From an uncultured Eudoraea sp. (GTDB lineage: Bacteria; Bacteroidota; Bacteroidia; Flavobacteriales; Flavobacteriaceae), in the NCBI RefSeq assembly GCF_947258925.1, contig NZ_CAMYKG010000004.1:66331-130330 (forward strand): a stretch of DNA of 64,000 nucleotides, written 5' to 3'. The notes under the pieces were generated by a model. It was given only the letters and a program-made list of their open reading frames with translations, did not search any database and was not told where the DNA came from. Within the stretch, counting starts at the first letter, position 1; every line of letters begins with the position of its first letter. This document shows, in pieces, positions 1 to 7,855 of the stretch. Both the position numbers and the translations under genes were made by a program.

Positions 1-231
1 GTATTGGAAAGGCCGTTGTTTTTGCCAAACGTTCCTAGATTTGTCATGAACCTTATCCTTGGTGAAATGTCCTACCTTTTATTTGCCAGTCAAAGGGTAA
101 GCAGTAAGAAAATCGAAAAACAAGGCTTTAATTTTCAGTTTAATAATATTTGTAAATCTCTGGAGGATTTATACTTGGTTCAAAGCCAAAATGACCAATC
201 TAATGGAATAATGGCCAAAGAATACGTGTAG
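1..231 (+). CDS. TIGR01777-type SDR epimerase, C-terminal end (partial)
   Basis: The frame is open from the first base and stops at 229-231, so only the last 76 codons are present; the start lies outside the window. The visible part reads VPRFVMNLILGEMS, then SSQRV-like residues (FASQRV) and a GF-F--F---LE-L tail. That is the pattern of the DUF1731 C-terminal domain found at the end of TIGR01777-family nucleotide-sugar-epimerase-like short-chain dehydrogenases (YfcH/SDR39U1). The NAD-binding Rossmann part is not in view, and the substrate of the family is largely unknown. A strong terminator follows within 60 bases, so it ends a separate transcription unit from grpE. Confidence 0.8.
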   Translation, partial: VLERPLFLPNVPRFVMNLILGEMSYLLFASQRVSSKKIEKQGFNFQFNNICKSLEDLYLVQSQNDQSNGIMAKEYV

Positions 232-260
232 ATTTTAATAAAATTATGATGACTTGTTTT

Positions 261-289
261 AAAACATCCTGAAAATAGGATGTTTTTTT
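261..289 (+). terminator. Rho-independent terminator after the epimerase
   Basis: AACATCCT pairs with AGGATGTT across a short GAAAAT loop, followed by seven T. It separates the epimerase from grpE. Confidence 0.85.
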
Positions 290-296
290 GTGACAT

Positions 297-329
297 TTTG
301 ACATTTTTCAAGAATTGGCAGTACTTTTG
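297..329 (+). promoter_or_regulatory. Bacteroidota-type promoter of grpE-dnaJ
   Basis: TTTG at 297-300 and TACTTTTG at 322-329 are 21 bases apart. This fits the known primary-sigma consensus of flavobacteria (TTG, 17-23 bases, TANNTTTG), which is the standard used for the other promoter entries here. The 5' leader to the grpE start would be about 30 bases. Confidence 0.75.
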
Positions 330-365
330 CCATCTTAATTTGAGATTTATATAAAGCTACACCAA

Positions 366-938
366 ATGAATAAAAAAGATAAGTCAGAAGAGATAAATGA
401 GATTATTCCCGATGATCAGGAGGTACAGGAAATGAACAATGAGCTGGATTTAGAATCAGAAATAAATAAAGATCAGGAAGAGAGTAAATCTATAGAAGAG
501 CAATTGCAGGATGAACTTGGGAAGGAAAAAGACAAATTTTTAAGGCTTTTTGCGGAATTTGAAAATTATAAAAAGCGGACTTCAAAAGAACGAATGGATC
601 TCTTTAAAACGGCTGGACAAGAGGTAATGACAGCAATGCTGCCTATCATGGATGATTTTGATCGTGCTTTAAAAGAGATTTCTAAATCTACAGACAAAGA
701 GTTGTTTAAAGGTGTGGACCTAATTAACAACAAATTTAAGGAAACCCTTAAAAATAAGGGATTACAGGAAATAGTCACTAAAGAGGGAGATTCTTTTGAC
801 CCTGAAGTTCATGATGCTGTTACGCAAATACCGGCCCCGAACAAAAAACTTAAAGGTAAGATAGTAGATGTAGTCGAAAAAGGTTACAAACTGGGAGACA
901 AAATAATCAGACACCCAAAAGTGGTAGTTGGGAATTAA
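366..938 (+). CDS. grpE: Nucleotide exchange factor GrpE
   Basis: GrpE releases ADP from DnaK (Hsp70) and so resets the chaperone cycle with DnaJ. The 190-residue product has a very acidic, probably disordered N-terminal third (about residues 1-55), then a heptad-rich coiled coil containing ENYKKRTSKER. The C-terminal beta-wing carries the family signature FDPEVHDAV and ends in GYKLGDKIIRHPKVVVG. Length is normal for the family. The ATG lies about 35 bases after a good promoter and has no clear Shine-Dalgarno site. dnaJ starts 15 bases after the stop, so the two are one operon; dnaK is not in this window. Confidence 0.97.
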   Translation: MNKKDKSEEINEIIPDDQEVQEMNNELDLESEINKDQEESKSIEEQLQDELGKEKDKFLRLFAEFENYKKRTSKERMDLFKTAGQEVMTAMLPIMDDFDRALKEISKSTDKELFKGVDLINNKFKETLKNKGLQEIVTKEGDSFDPEVHDAVTQIPAPNKKLKGKIVDVVEKGYKLGDKIIRHPKVVVGN

Positions 939-953
939 ATTTACATAGGAAAT

Positions 954-2066
954 ATGAAGCAGGATTTCTACGAAATATTGGGTATTACAAAAAATGCATC
1001 TGCAGCTGAGATAAAAAAAGCTTATCGCAAAAAGGCGATTGAGTTTCATCCAGATAAAAATCCGGGCGACGCTGAAGCGGAGGAAATGTTTAAAAAAGCG
1101 GCCGAGGCATATGAAGTTCTAAGTGATCCGGATAAGAAAGCCAGGTATGACCAATATGGACATGCGGCATTCGAAGGAGGTGGATTTGGTGGTGGCGGAA
1201 TGAATATGGATGATATCTTCAGTCAATTCGGGGATATATTTGGAAGTGCGTTTGGAGGCGGATTTGGCGGATTCGGCGGGTTCAGTGGCGGCCAGAGAAG
1301 AATGAAAGGGAGTAATCTGAGAATTCGCGTTAGCTTAAATCTGGAAGAGATAGCTCAAGGTGTAGAGAAAAAGGTTAAGGTAAAGCGCAAAAAGCAAGCA
1401 TCCGGAGTAACTTACAAGACATGTACAACGTGTAAGGGAGCAGGCCAGGTTAGTAAAATAACCAACACAATTTTAGGCAGGATGCAAACGGCAACAACCT
1501 GCAACAGTTGTGGTGGAAGTGGGCAAATAATAGATAAAAGGCCATCAGATGCTGATGCTCAGGGCTTAAAAATAGTAGAAGAGACAGTTTCTATAAAAAT
1601 TCCACCAGGTGTAGAAGATGGGATGCAGTTAAAAGTTTCCGGTAAAGGGAACGAAGCACCCGGGAATGGAATATCCGGTGATTTGCTCGTTGCTATTGAA
1701 ACCAAAGAACATCCCACTTTAAAAAGAGAAGGGGACAATTTGCACTATGATCTTTATATAAGTATTTCCGATGCTGTTCTCGGTACTTCGAAGGAAATAG
1801 ATACGGTAACAGGCCAGGTTCGCATAAAACTGGAATCTGGTATTCAATCCGGGAAAATTTTAAGATTAAGAGGAAAAGGAATTTCTAGTATTAATGGCTA
1901 TGGCCAAGGAGACCTTTTGGTACATGTGAATGTATGGACACCGAAGGAAACAAATAAAGAACAGCGCGAATTTTTCAAGAAGATGCAAAATAATGAGAAT
2001 TTTCAGCCCAAGCCTGAAAATTCGGATAAATCCTTTTTTGAAAAAGTAAAAGATATGTTCTCTTAA
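954..2066 (+). CDS. dnaJ: Chaperone protein DnaJ (Hsp40) with reduced zinc-finger region
   Basis: This Hsp40 delivers clients to DnaK and stimulates its ATPase. The 370 residues hold an N-terminal J domain with the HPD triad at 32-34, a Gly/Phe-rich linker (about 73-113) and two C-terminal substrate-binding beta domains ending in a FFEKVKDMFS tail. The cysteine-rich region has only two CxxC motifs (C157/C160 and C183/C186), where E. coli-type DnaJ has four CxxCxGxG motifs. It can therefore make one zinc site rather than two. I recall the same reduced form in other flavobacterial DnaJ proteins, so it looks like a lineage trait and not a defect. It is the second gene of the grpE operon. Confidence 0.96.
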   Translation: MKQDFYEILGITKNASAAEIKKAYRKKAIEFHPDKNPGDAEAEEMFKKAAEAYEVLSDPDKKARYDQYGHAAFEGGGFGGGGMNMDDIFSQFGDIFGSAFGGGFGGFGGFSGGQRRMKGSNLRIRVSLNLEEIAQGVEKKVKVKRKKQASGVTYKTCTTCKGAGQVSKITNTILGRMQTATTCNSCGGSGQIIDKRPSDADAQGLKIVEETVSIKIPPGVEDGMQLKVSGKGNEAPGNGISGDLLVAIETKEHPTLKREGDNLHYDLYISISDAVLGTSKEIDTVTGQVRIKLESGIQSGKILRLRGKGISSINGYGQGDLLVHVNVWTPKETNKEQREFFKKMQNNENFQPKPENSDKSFFEKVKDMFS

Positions 2067-2098
2067 CGAATTAAAGTTTTCTTTTTAAATAAAAAACG

Positions 2099-2106
2099 TA
2101 TATTTG
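2099..2106 (+). promoter_or_regulatory. -7 box (TATATTTG) in front of the candidate small RNA
   Basis: A perfect TANNTTTG octamer sits 33 bases after the dnaJ stop and about 5 bases before a stem-loop. No TTTG is visible at the -33 distance, which weakens the call. Confidence 0.4.
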
Positions 2107-2110
2107 AGGC

Positions 2111-2192
2111 AATATTGGGAAACCAATGTTAATTTTCTTTTTCATAGCAATTTTTTTCCCATCCTTAATCTTTTAAGGGTGGGTTTTGCTTT
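2111..2192 (+). ncRNA. Candidate small RNA, about 80 nt (or structured dnaJ 3' UTR)
   Basis: AATATTGG at 2111-2118 pairs over all 8 positions (one G-U) with CCAATGTT at 2123-2130, closed by a GAAA tetraloop. A U-rich linker of about 27 bases follows. A second hairpin at 2158-2183, with a U tract, then terminates transcription. With the -7 box just upstream this looks like a compact transcript with a 5' GNRA hairpin and an intrinsic terminator. There is no open reading frame inside. I cannot assign it to a known RNA family. The alternative is that both hairpins belong to the grpE-dnaJ mRNA end. Confidence 0.35.
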
Positions 2193-2194
2193 TT
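2158..2194 (+). terminator. Rho-independent terminator after dnaJ / small RNA
   Basis: CCCATCCTT (2158-2166) pairs with AAGGGTGGG (2175-2183), with one G-U, around an 8-base loop, followed by a T-rich run. Confidence 0.85.
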
Positions 2195-2550
2195 TATAGG
2201 TATGGTGTTTAAATTCAGGGCTTTATAATTCCATTGTGGTATCCATATTTTCAATAAATACTCTGAGGAATACAATAACACATTGTGAATGGCGATGTAA
2301 TTTTTTTTAAATAATTTAGTCAGAAAAATAAAGACTCTGGTAGCCCAATAACTTGTGATTTCAACAAAATACACTGAAATACAAAAGCATTTTAATCCAT
2401 TTCTATATCTTTGAATCCTATTGAAGGGTAATTATAACAGAAACGGTATTCCAAGCCTTATAATATGCACTGAGATACTAGTGGTAAGTGATTCCGGCTT
2501 AATTCAAAGCGAATTTTAAACCCTTTACAAAATGCATAAATATTATCTGA
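2195..2550. other. Intergenic region without a convincing gene
   Basis: About 355 bases of AT-rich sequence. The only structure I see is a TATCTTTG box at 2406-2413. A 69-codon minus-strand frame here begins inside the dnaJ terminator and has no recognisable product, so I do not call it. Confidence 0.6.
2406..2413 (+). promoter_or_regulatory. -7 box (TATCTTTG), possible promoter of the ABC exporter operon
   Basis: Perfect TANNTTTG match about 140 bases before the ATPase start; no good -33 TTTG. It would give a leader of roughly 130 bases. Confidence 0.4.
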
Positions 2551-3486
2551 ATGAATAATATCCTTGTAGCAAGTAATGTTACTAAAAAATTTGGAGATCA
2601 AATTGCTCTTAATGACGTTTCACTGGCAATACCAAGGAATAGTATTTACGGACTCTTAGGTCCCAATGGAGCAGGAAAGACTACACTCCTAAGAATAATA
2701 AATCAAATTACGTATCCGGATTCCGGCGAAATTATTTTTGACGGCGAATTATTACAGCCCCATCATATAGCGCTTATTGGTTATCTTCCCGAAGAAAGAG
2801 GGCTTTACAAAAGTATGAAAGTGGGGGAGCAGGCACTTTATCTAGCCCAACTGAAAGGCTTGACTAAAACAGATGCAAAACAGAAACTTAAGTATTGGTT
2901 TGATAAGCTGGAGATAAGTGATTGGTGGAACCGTAAAATTCAGGAATTATCAAAAGGCATGGCACAGAAAATTCAATTTATTGTAACTGTCCTGCACGAA
3001 CCGAAACTCCTTATTTTTGATGAACCATTTAGCGGTTTCGATCCCATTAATGCCAATATAATAAAGGATGAGATCATAAAATTAAGGGATAAAGGGACAT
3101 CGATTATATTTTCTACGCACCGTATGGAATCGGTAGAAGAACTATGCGAATATATCGCCCTCTTGCACAATGCTGAAAAGATATTGGATGGAAAACTTGA
3201 AGACATCAAAAAACAATATAAAAACAACTTGTTCAGAGTTGGATTGGAATTGGAAAATGGTGAGAATTTCTTAAAACTGATTTCAGAAAAATTTGATGTT
3301 TCTTCTTCACAATATGATGGCCACAGGAAGCAATTAGACTTTACAGTTCAATTGCCATCAGATGATACCAGAGCTCTTTTGGCATTATTATCTTCAAAAG
3401 CTAGCGTAAATAGTTTTGTGGAAACCATCCCTTCTGCTAATGATATTTTTATTCAAACGGTACAACAAAAAAATGAACATGAATAA
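2551..3486 (+). CDS. ABC transporter ATP-binding protein (NatA-like)
   Basis: This is the ATPase subunit of an ABC exporter. Walker A is GPNGAGKTT (37-45), the signature is LSKGMAQK (133-140), Walker B is LLIFDEP (about 153-159) and the H-loop is STHRMES. The C-terminal third beyond about residue 220 is the DUF4162-type extension usual in this subfamily. The next gene is a multi-spanning permease that overlaps its end by 8 bases, so the two are translated together and form one transporter. The NatAB family exports sodium in Bacillus, but related pairs move other substrates, so the cargo here is unknown. Confidence 0.93.
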   Translation: MNNILVASNVTKKFGDQIALNDVSLAIPRNSIYGLLGPNGAGKTTLLRIINQITYPDSGEIIFDGELLQPHHIALIGYLPEERGLYKSMKVGEQALYLAQLKGLTKTDAKQKLKYWFDKLEISDWWNRKIQELSKGMAQKIQFIVTVLHEPKLLIFDEPFSGFDPINANIIKDEIIKLRDKGTSIIFSTHRMESVEELCEYIALLHNAEKILDGKLEDIKKQYKNNLFRVGLELENGENFLKLISEKFDVSSSQYDGHRKQLDFTVQLPSDDTRALLALLSSKASVNSFVETIPSANDIFIQTVQQKNEHE

Positions 3487-4816
3487 ATTGTCACTTATTA
3501 TAAGGCGTGAATACCTTGCCAAAGTGCGAAATAAATCATTTGTTATAATGACTTTTCTCAGTCCCATTCTAATGGTGGGGATGATCGTACTTATTGCTTA
3601 TCTCACGGAAGTAAATGATAGTCAGAAGAGAATTATTGCAGTACTCAATGAAAGCAATTATTTTTCAACAGATTTCAATTCTACTGAAAGAACATCCTAT
3701 ATTCAATTTAAGGATTTATCCTTACAGGCTGCTAAAGATTCGACCTCGAGCCTTGGAATTTTTGGTTTGTTGCATATTCCTGATGAGCTCACCCTTGAAG
3801 ACGTAGCAAAGAATTCTTTCTTTTATTCGAAGGAACCTCCCAGTACAATGGTCCTCCGTTCCATAGAAGATATCTTTGAAGAACGCTTGAGACAAGGTAA
3901 ATTAATAGATATTGGAGTGTCTACCGAGGAATTTGCCACCATTAATGACCAATTTGAGATAAATACCGCAACTTTTACAGGGGAGTTAAATCTAAAGGGG
4001 ATCAATGAAATGAAAGCCTTTATTGGCGGAGGTTTTGGTTACCTGATAATGATGTTTATTATAATTTATGGCGGTTTTGTTATGCGAAGTGTTATTGAAG
4101 AAAAAACAAGTCGCATAATTGAGGTGATCATCTCTTCGGTAAAACCATTTCAACTAATGCTGGGTAAAATTATTGGGACATCACTGGCAGGAATTACACA
4201 GTTTTCTATTTGGATTGTTTCAGCTTCTTTACTGTTGTTGGCGGTGTTCTTAATTTTTGGGGTAGACCTTACGGGGCTAAGTGGTCAGGCAGCTATGGGT
4301 CCTAATCCTATGAATACGATTTCTCCTATTCCGGGACCAGCAGATACGATGCAATTATATGCCCTTGAGCTTATACAAATACCCTGGTTTATGCTTATCT
4401 CCTTTTTTCTGGTGTATTTTATTCTGGGTTACCTGATTTATAGTTCTATTTACGCCGCTATTGGGGCCGCAGTGGATAATGAAACTGATACCCAACAATT
4501 TATTTTTCCGATAATATTACCTTTAATGCTGGCCATATATGTCGGATTTTTTTCTGTCTTTAGTAACCCGCATGGCCCAATTGCCGTCGCTTTCTCATTA
4601 TTTCCGCTAACCTCTCCAATTGTAATGCTAATGCGTTTGCCGGGTGGGATTGGTGAAGGTGGAGTTCCACTATGGCAATTACTGGTATCCATTTTGTCAT
4701 TAATCATAACTTTTATAGCTATTGTTTGGCTTGCTGCAAAAATCTACAGAGTAGGAATTCTAATGTATGGTAAAAAGCCTACCTATAAGGAGCTCTATAA
4801 ATGGTTAAAATACTAA
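3479..4816 (+). CDS. ABC transporter permease (NatB / ABC-2 type)
   Basis: The membrane subunit partnering the preceding ATPase. It has one N-terminal transmembrane segment (after IIRREYLAKVRNKSF), a long extracytoplasmic domain, then about five more membrane segments in the C-terminal half. EEKTSRIIEVIISSVKP is the conserved coupling-helix motif of NatB-like permeases. The reading frame is open well upstream, but the overlap with the ATPase and the typical MNKL---RREYL beginning favour ATG at 3479; ATG at 3473 is the alternative. The product is 445 residues. Its C-terminus abuts the MscS gene. Confidence 0.9.
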   Translation: MNKLSLIIRREYLAKVRNKSFVIMTFLSPILMVGMIVLIAYLTEVNDSQKRIIAVLNESNYFSTDFNSTERTSYIQFKDLSLQAAKDSTSSLGIFGLLHIPDELTLEDVAKNSFFYSKEPPSTMVLRSIEDIFEERLRQGKLIDIGVSTEEFATINDQFEINTATFTGELNLKGINEMKAFIGGGFGYLIMMFIIIYGGFVMRSVIEEKTSRIIEVIISSVKPFQLMLGKIIGTSLAGITQFSIWIVSASLLLLAVFLIFGVDLTGLSGQAAMGPNPMNTISPIPGPADTMQLYALELIQIPWFMLISFFLVYFILGYLIYSSIYAAIGAAVDNETDTQQFIFPIILPLMLAIYVGFFSVFSNPHGPIAVAFSLFPLTSPIVMLMRLPGGIGEGGVPLWQLLVSILSLIITFIAIVWLAAKIYRVGILMYGKKPTYKELYKWLKY

Positions 4817-4818
4817 TC

Positions 4819-5700
4819 ATGCAAGATCAGGAAACAGAAGAGATTACGAATTTCATAAATGAAGATGTCTGGGAGACCATGAATGAGTTCTTAAATATAG
4901 GGCTTCATTTGGGTGAAGGGCAGAATTCAATTAATATAACAATTGGACTATTACTCCTGTTAATTACAGCTTTCATTCTCACCAATTTTGCGTTAAAATC
5001 AGTAAAAAGGTTTTATACGAAAAAAATGGATGGCGACGATAAGTTGAAGTTTAATAGCATCTTTAAGTTTATCAAATACCTGGTTTATCTCCTGGTTATC
5101 CTATTTACTTTGAGGGCAGGAGGGGTAGACATCACCCTGCTTATTACAGCATCTGCAGCTTTATTTGTGGGATTAGGCCTGGCATTACAAGGCTTGTTTC
5201 AGGACATTATAGGGGGAATTTTTATTATTACGGATAAATCAGTTCAGGTGGGTGATATCGTGGAAAGTGAAGGAAAGGTTGGTAAAGTGCTTGAAATAAA
5301 ACTTAGAACGACAAGAGCAATTACTAGAGATGATAGGGTGATAATTATACCCAACCATAAGTTCATGAGTGATATTGTATACAACTATACCCAAAATAGT
5401 AATGTTACCAGGGAAGAGATTAAGGTGGGTGTGTCTTACGGAAGTGATATACAATTGGTAACGGCTATATTGCTTTCCTGTTTGATAGAGGAGAAAGATG
5501 TTTTAAAAAATCCGGAACCATTTGTTCTTTTTGATGATTTTGGAGATTCTGCCTTATTATTTTCACTACATTTTTATATTACTGACAGTTTTAAAGCATT
5601 AAGAATTAGAAGCAGAATACGTTATACAATTGTTTCTAAATTCAGGGAGGAGAATATTCAAATCCCTTTCCCGCAGAGAGATATTCATATAAATAACTAA
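4819..5700 (+). CDS. Mechanosensitive ion channel, MscS family
   Basis: A small-conductance mechanosensitive channel that opens on hypo-osmotic shock. About 293 residues: N-terminal membrane segments (LLLLLITAFILTNFAL and the YLLVILFTL region), then the Gly/Ala-rich pore helix with ALFVGLGLALQGLFQDIIGG. The cytoplasmic beta domain follows (VQVGDIVESEGKVGKVLEI), then NHKFMSD. An in-frame ATG at 4801 overlaps the permease; I prefer ATG 4819, two bases after the permease stop. Co-directional and almost contiguous with the exporter, so it is probably in the same operon. Confidence 0.93.
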   Translation: MQDQETEEITNFINEDVWETMNEFLNIGLHLGEGQNSINITIGLLLLLITAFILTNFALKSVKRFYTKKMDGDDKLKFNSIFKFIKYLVYLLVILFTLRAGGVDITLLITASAALFVGLGLALQGLFQDIIGGIFIITDKSVQVGDIVESEGKVGKVLEIKLRTTRAITRDDRVIIIPNHKFMSDIVYNYTQNSNVTREEIKVGVSYGSDIQLVTAILLSCLIEEKDVLKNPEPFVLFDDFGDSALLFSLHFYITDSFKALRIRSRIRYTIVSKFREENIQIPFPQRDIHINN

Positions 5701-5751
5701 CATCCACTTATACAAGAATATGAGTTTATTTAGTAGGGCTAGAATGACAAA

Positions 5752-6630
5752 ATGGTAAAGAGATTCGGACTATTCTGGTTCCTGCTCTTGGTAAATAGTA
5801 TTTGTATTGCCCAAAGCACAGATATTTTTAGGGTCGAATACACTTCTCTGCCTAAAGGAGATTCAGGCACCAATGCCTCACGTTACCGATTACTGCTGAA
5901 TGTTCCTGTCAAAGTTGGATTAGACAAGTATCTTGTATTGGGCGGTGAGTTTAATCTAATTGATTTTGAAATTACTAAGGAATATCCATTTGATGCCAGT
6001 GAGCTGAGTACACTATATATTATCGATCTTAATCTGGGCTATATTTTTAAAGTAAATGAAGACTGGCGTTTCGTAGGTATTGCCACTCCGAGAATTGCAT
6101 CTAATTTAGTAAATGGCCTGAGCGGAGATGATTTTCTATTAAATCTTACTGCAACTATGTGGAAAGAGAAGAAAGATATTGATAAACCCTTTAGGTTAGT
6201 ATTAGGTCTTACCTACAATAGTACAACTGGCCTTCCTTTTCCATTACCACTCATTAATTATCACAAACGATTTCATAGGTCTTGGTCTTATTCTTTGGGA
6301 ATACCCAGAACAGATTTAAGATATCACATTAATGATAATCACTCTTTACGAATGGCATTATTTTTGGACGGGTATTTTGTAAATGTACAAAACGACATCC
6401 TATTGCCGGATGGAGAAATTGGATCCTCTGTTTCTCTATCGGCTATAGTAGGGGCTTTCAGTTACCAATATAATATTACGAAACGTTCGTCATTCTATGC
6501 CACTGCAGGGGTTACACTTAACCAGCGGGGTCTGTTAAGGAATGACAATAGAAAAAAAGTTTATACCTTGAATGACAAAAAAGCAGGAGGTATATACTGG
6601 AAAGCAGGATTTAAGATTTCAATTTTTTAA
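5752..6630 (+). CDS. DUF6268 family outer-membrane-like protein
   Basis: A predicted exported protein of 292 residues. It has a signal peptide (MVKRFGLFWFLLLVNSICIAQ, cleaved after the first 20 or so residues) and a body of alternating short beta strands with many aromatic and polar residues, ending in SIF. It matches my recollection of DUF6268, a beta-barrel-like family common in Bacteroidota with no known function. It lies 51 bases after mscS and only 10 bases before the sigma-54 regulator. The tight spacing suggests cotranscription with the regulator, but says nothing definite about function. Confidence 0.7.
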   Translation: MVKRFGLFWFLLLVNSICIAQSTDIFRVEYTSLPKGDSGTNASRYRLLLNVPVKVGLDKYLVLGGEFNLIDFEITKEYPFDASELSTLYIIDLNLGYIFKVNEDWRFVGIATPRIASNLVNGLSGDDFLLNLTATMWKEKKDIDKPFRLVLGLTYNSTTGLPFPLPLINYHKRFHRSWSYSLGIPRTDLRYHINDNHSLRMALFLDGYFVNVQNDILLPDGEIGSSVSLSAIVGAFSYQYNITKRSSFYATAGVTLNQRGLLRNDNRKKVYTLNDKKAGGIYWKAGFKISIF

Positions 6631-6640
6631 TTATAAAGAC

Positions 6641-7804
6641 ATGTCAAAAATATTGGTAATAGAAGATGAAGCAGCTATTCGAAGGGTATTGGTTAAGATT
6701 TTATCTGAAGAAAGCGAGACCTATGAAGTGGAGGAGGCAGAAGATGGTTCCGTTGGTCTTGAAAAGATAAAAAAAGCAGATTATGACCTTGCCCTTTGCG
6801 ATATAAAAATGCCTAAAATGGATGGGGTTGAAGTTCTGCAAGCTGCGAAAAAAATACGTCCGGAGATACCATTTATTATGATTTCGGGGCATGGTGATTT
6901 GGATACTGCGGTGAATACCATGAGATTAGGAGCATTTGATTATATCTCAAAACCACCTGATTTAAACCGACTGCTCACAACAGTGAGAAATGCACTCGAT
7001 AGGAAAGAACTTGTCAGAGAAAACAAGATTCTCAAAAAACGGGTAGGAAAAGACTATCAAATGGTAGGGGAGAGTAAGGAGATAATAGCAATTAAGGATA
7101 TTATAGAAAAAGTTGCTCCAACAGATGCAAGGGTTTTAATAACAGGATCCAATGGTACCGGAAAGGAACTGGTTGCTCATTGGCTGCACGAAAAAAGTGA
7201 GCGAAGTGGTGGTCCTTTTATTGAGGTAAATTGTGCTGCAATCCCCTCTGAATTGATAGAAAGTGAATTATTTGGACATGTCAAAGGGGCTTTTACTTCG
7301 GCAGTGAGGGATAGAGCAGGAAAGTTCGAGGCAGCAAATAAAGGTACTATCTTTTTAGATGAAATTGGTGATATGAGTCTATCGGCTCAGGCGAAAGTAC
7401 TCAGGGCTTTACAGGAGAATAAAATATCGCGGGTTGGTACCGACAAGGATATCAAAGTTGATGTACGTGTTATAGCAGCTACCAACAAGGATCTTCAACA
7501 CGAGATCGCTGAAGGAAGATTCAGGGAAGATCTTTATCATCGTTTGGCCGTGATCCTTATAAATGTACCATCTTTGAATAGCAGGAGGGAGGATATTCCA
7601 TTATTAATAGAACATTTTGCTTCAAAAATCGCTTCTGAACAAGGGGTTGTAACCAAAAAGTTTTCCAAAAAAGCGATGGAACTTTTAAAAAGTTACGATT
7701 GGACAGGAAATATCCGTGAATTAAGAAATGTTGTGGAACGTCTTACTATCCTAGGTGGTTCGGAGATATCAGAAAAAGATGTAACCCTATTTGCAAGTAA
7801 ATAG
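6641..7804 (+). CDS. NtrC-family sigma-54 response regulator lacking the C-terminal HTH
   Basis: A two-component response regulator fused to a sigma-54-activating AAA+ ATPase, 387 residues. The receiver domain covers about 1-115, with D54 in the LCDIKMPKMDG motif as phosphoacceptor and a SKPP lysine near 105. The AAA+ domain has Walker A GSNGTGKE (169-176), the sigma-54 contact loop as GAFTSA (216-221) instead of the usual GAFTGA, Walker B with FLDEIGDM, and an R-finger region near FREDLYHRL. The protein ends just after NIRELRNVVERL and a short tail, so there is no Fis-type DNA-binding helix-turn-helix. The frame is open upstream, but MSKILVIEDE at 6641 is the natural receiver start. No sensor kinase gene lies nearby. 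Confidence 0.92.
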   Translation: MSKILVIEDEAAIRRVLVKILSEESETYEVEEAEDGSVGLEKIKKADYDLALCDIKMPKMDGVEVLQAAKKIRPEIPFIMISGHGDLDTAVNTMRLGAFDYISKPPDLNRLLTTVRNALDRKELVRENKILKKRVGKDYQMVGESKEIIAIKDIIEKVAPTDARVLITGSNGTGKELVAHWLHEKSERSGGPFIEVNCAAIPSELIESELFGHVKGAFTSAVRDRAGKFEAANKGTIFLDEIGDMSLSAQAKVLRALQENKISRVGTDKDIKVDVRVIAATNKDLQHEIAEGRFREDLYHRLAVILINVPSLNSRREDIPLLIEHFASKIASEQGVVTKKFSKKAMELLKSYDWTGNIRELRNVVERLTILGGSEISEKDVTLFASK

Positions 7805-7831
7805 CTTTGCGGTCATTAAGTTAAATTAAAC

Positions 7832-7852
7832 ATAGGTTATTTGAACACCTAT
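7832..7852. terminator. Weak hairpin between convergent genes
   Basis: ATAGGT (7832-7837) and ACCTAT (7847-7852) can pair around a 9-base loop between the regulator and the convergent secreted protein. The stem is short and there is no strong T run. Confidence 0.25.
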
Positions 7853-7855
7853 TAT

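Noticed and set aside
2165-2374. 69-codon minus-strand frame between dnaJ and the ABC gene
   Set aside because: It starts in AT-rich intergenic DNA, runs into the dnaJ terminator, has no recognisable domain and no promoter.
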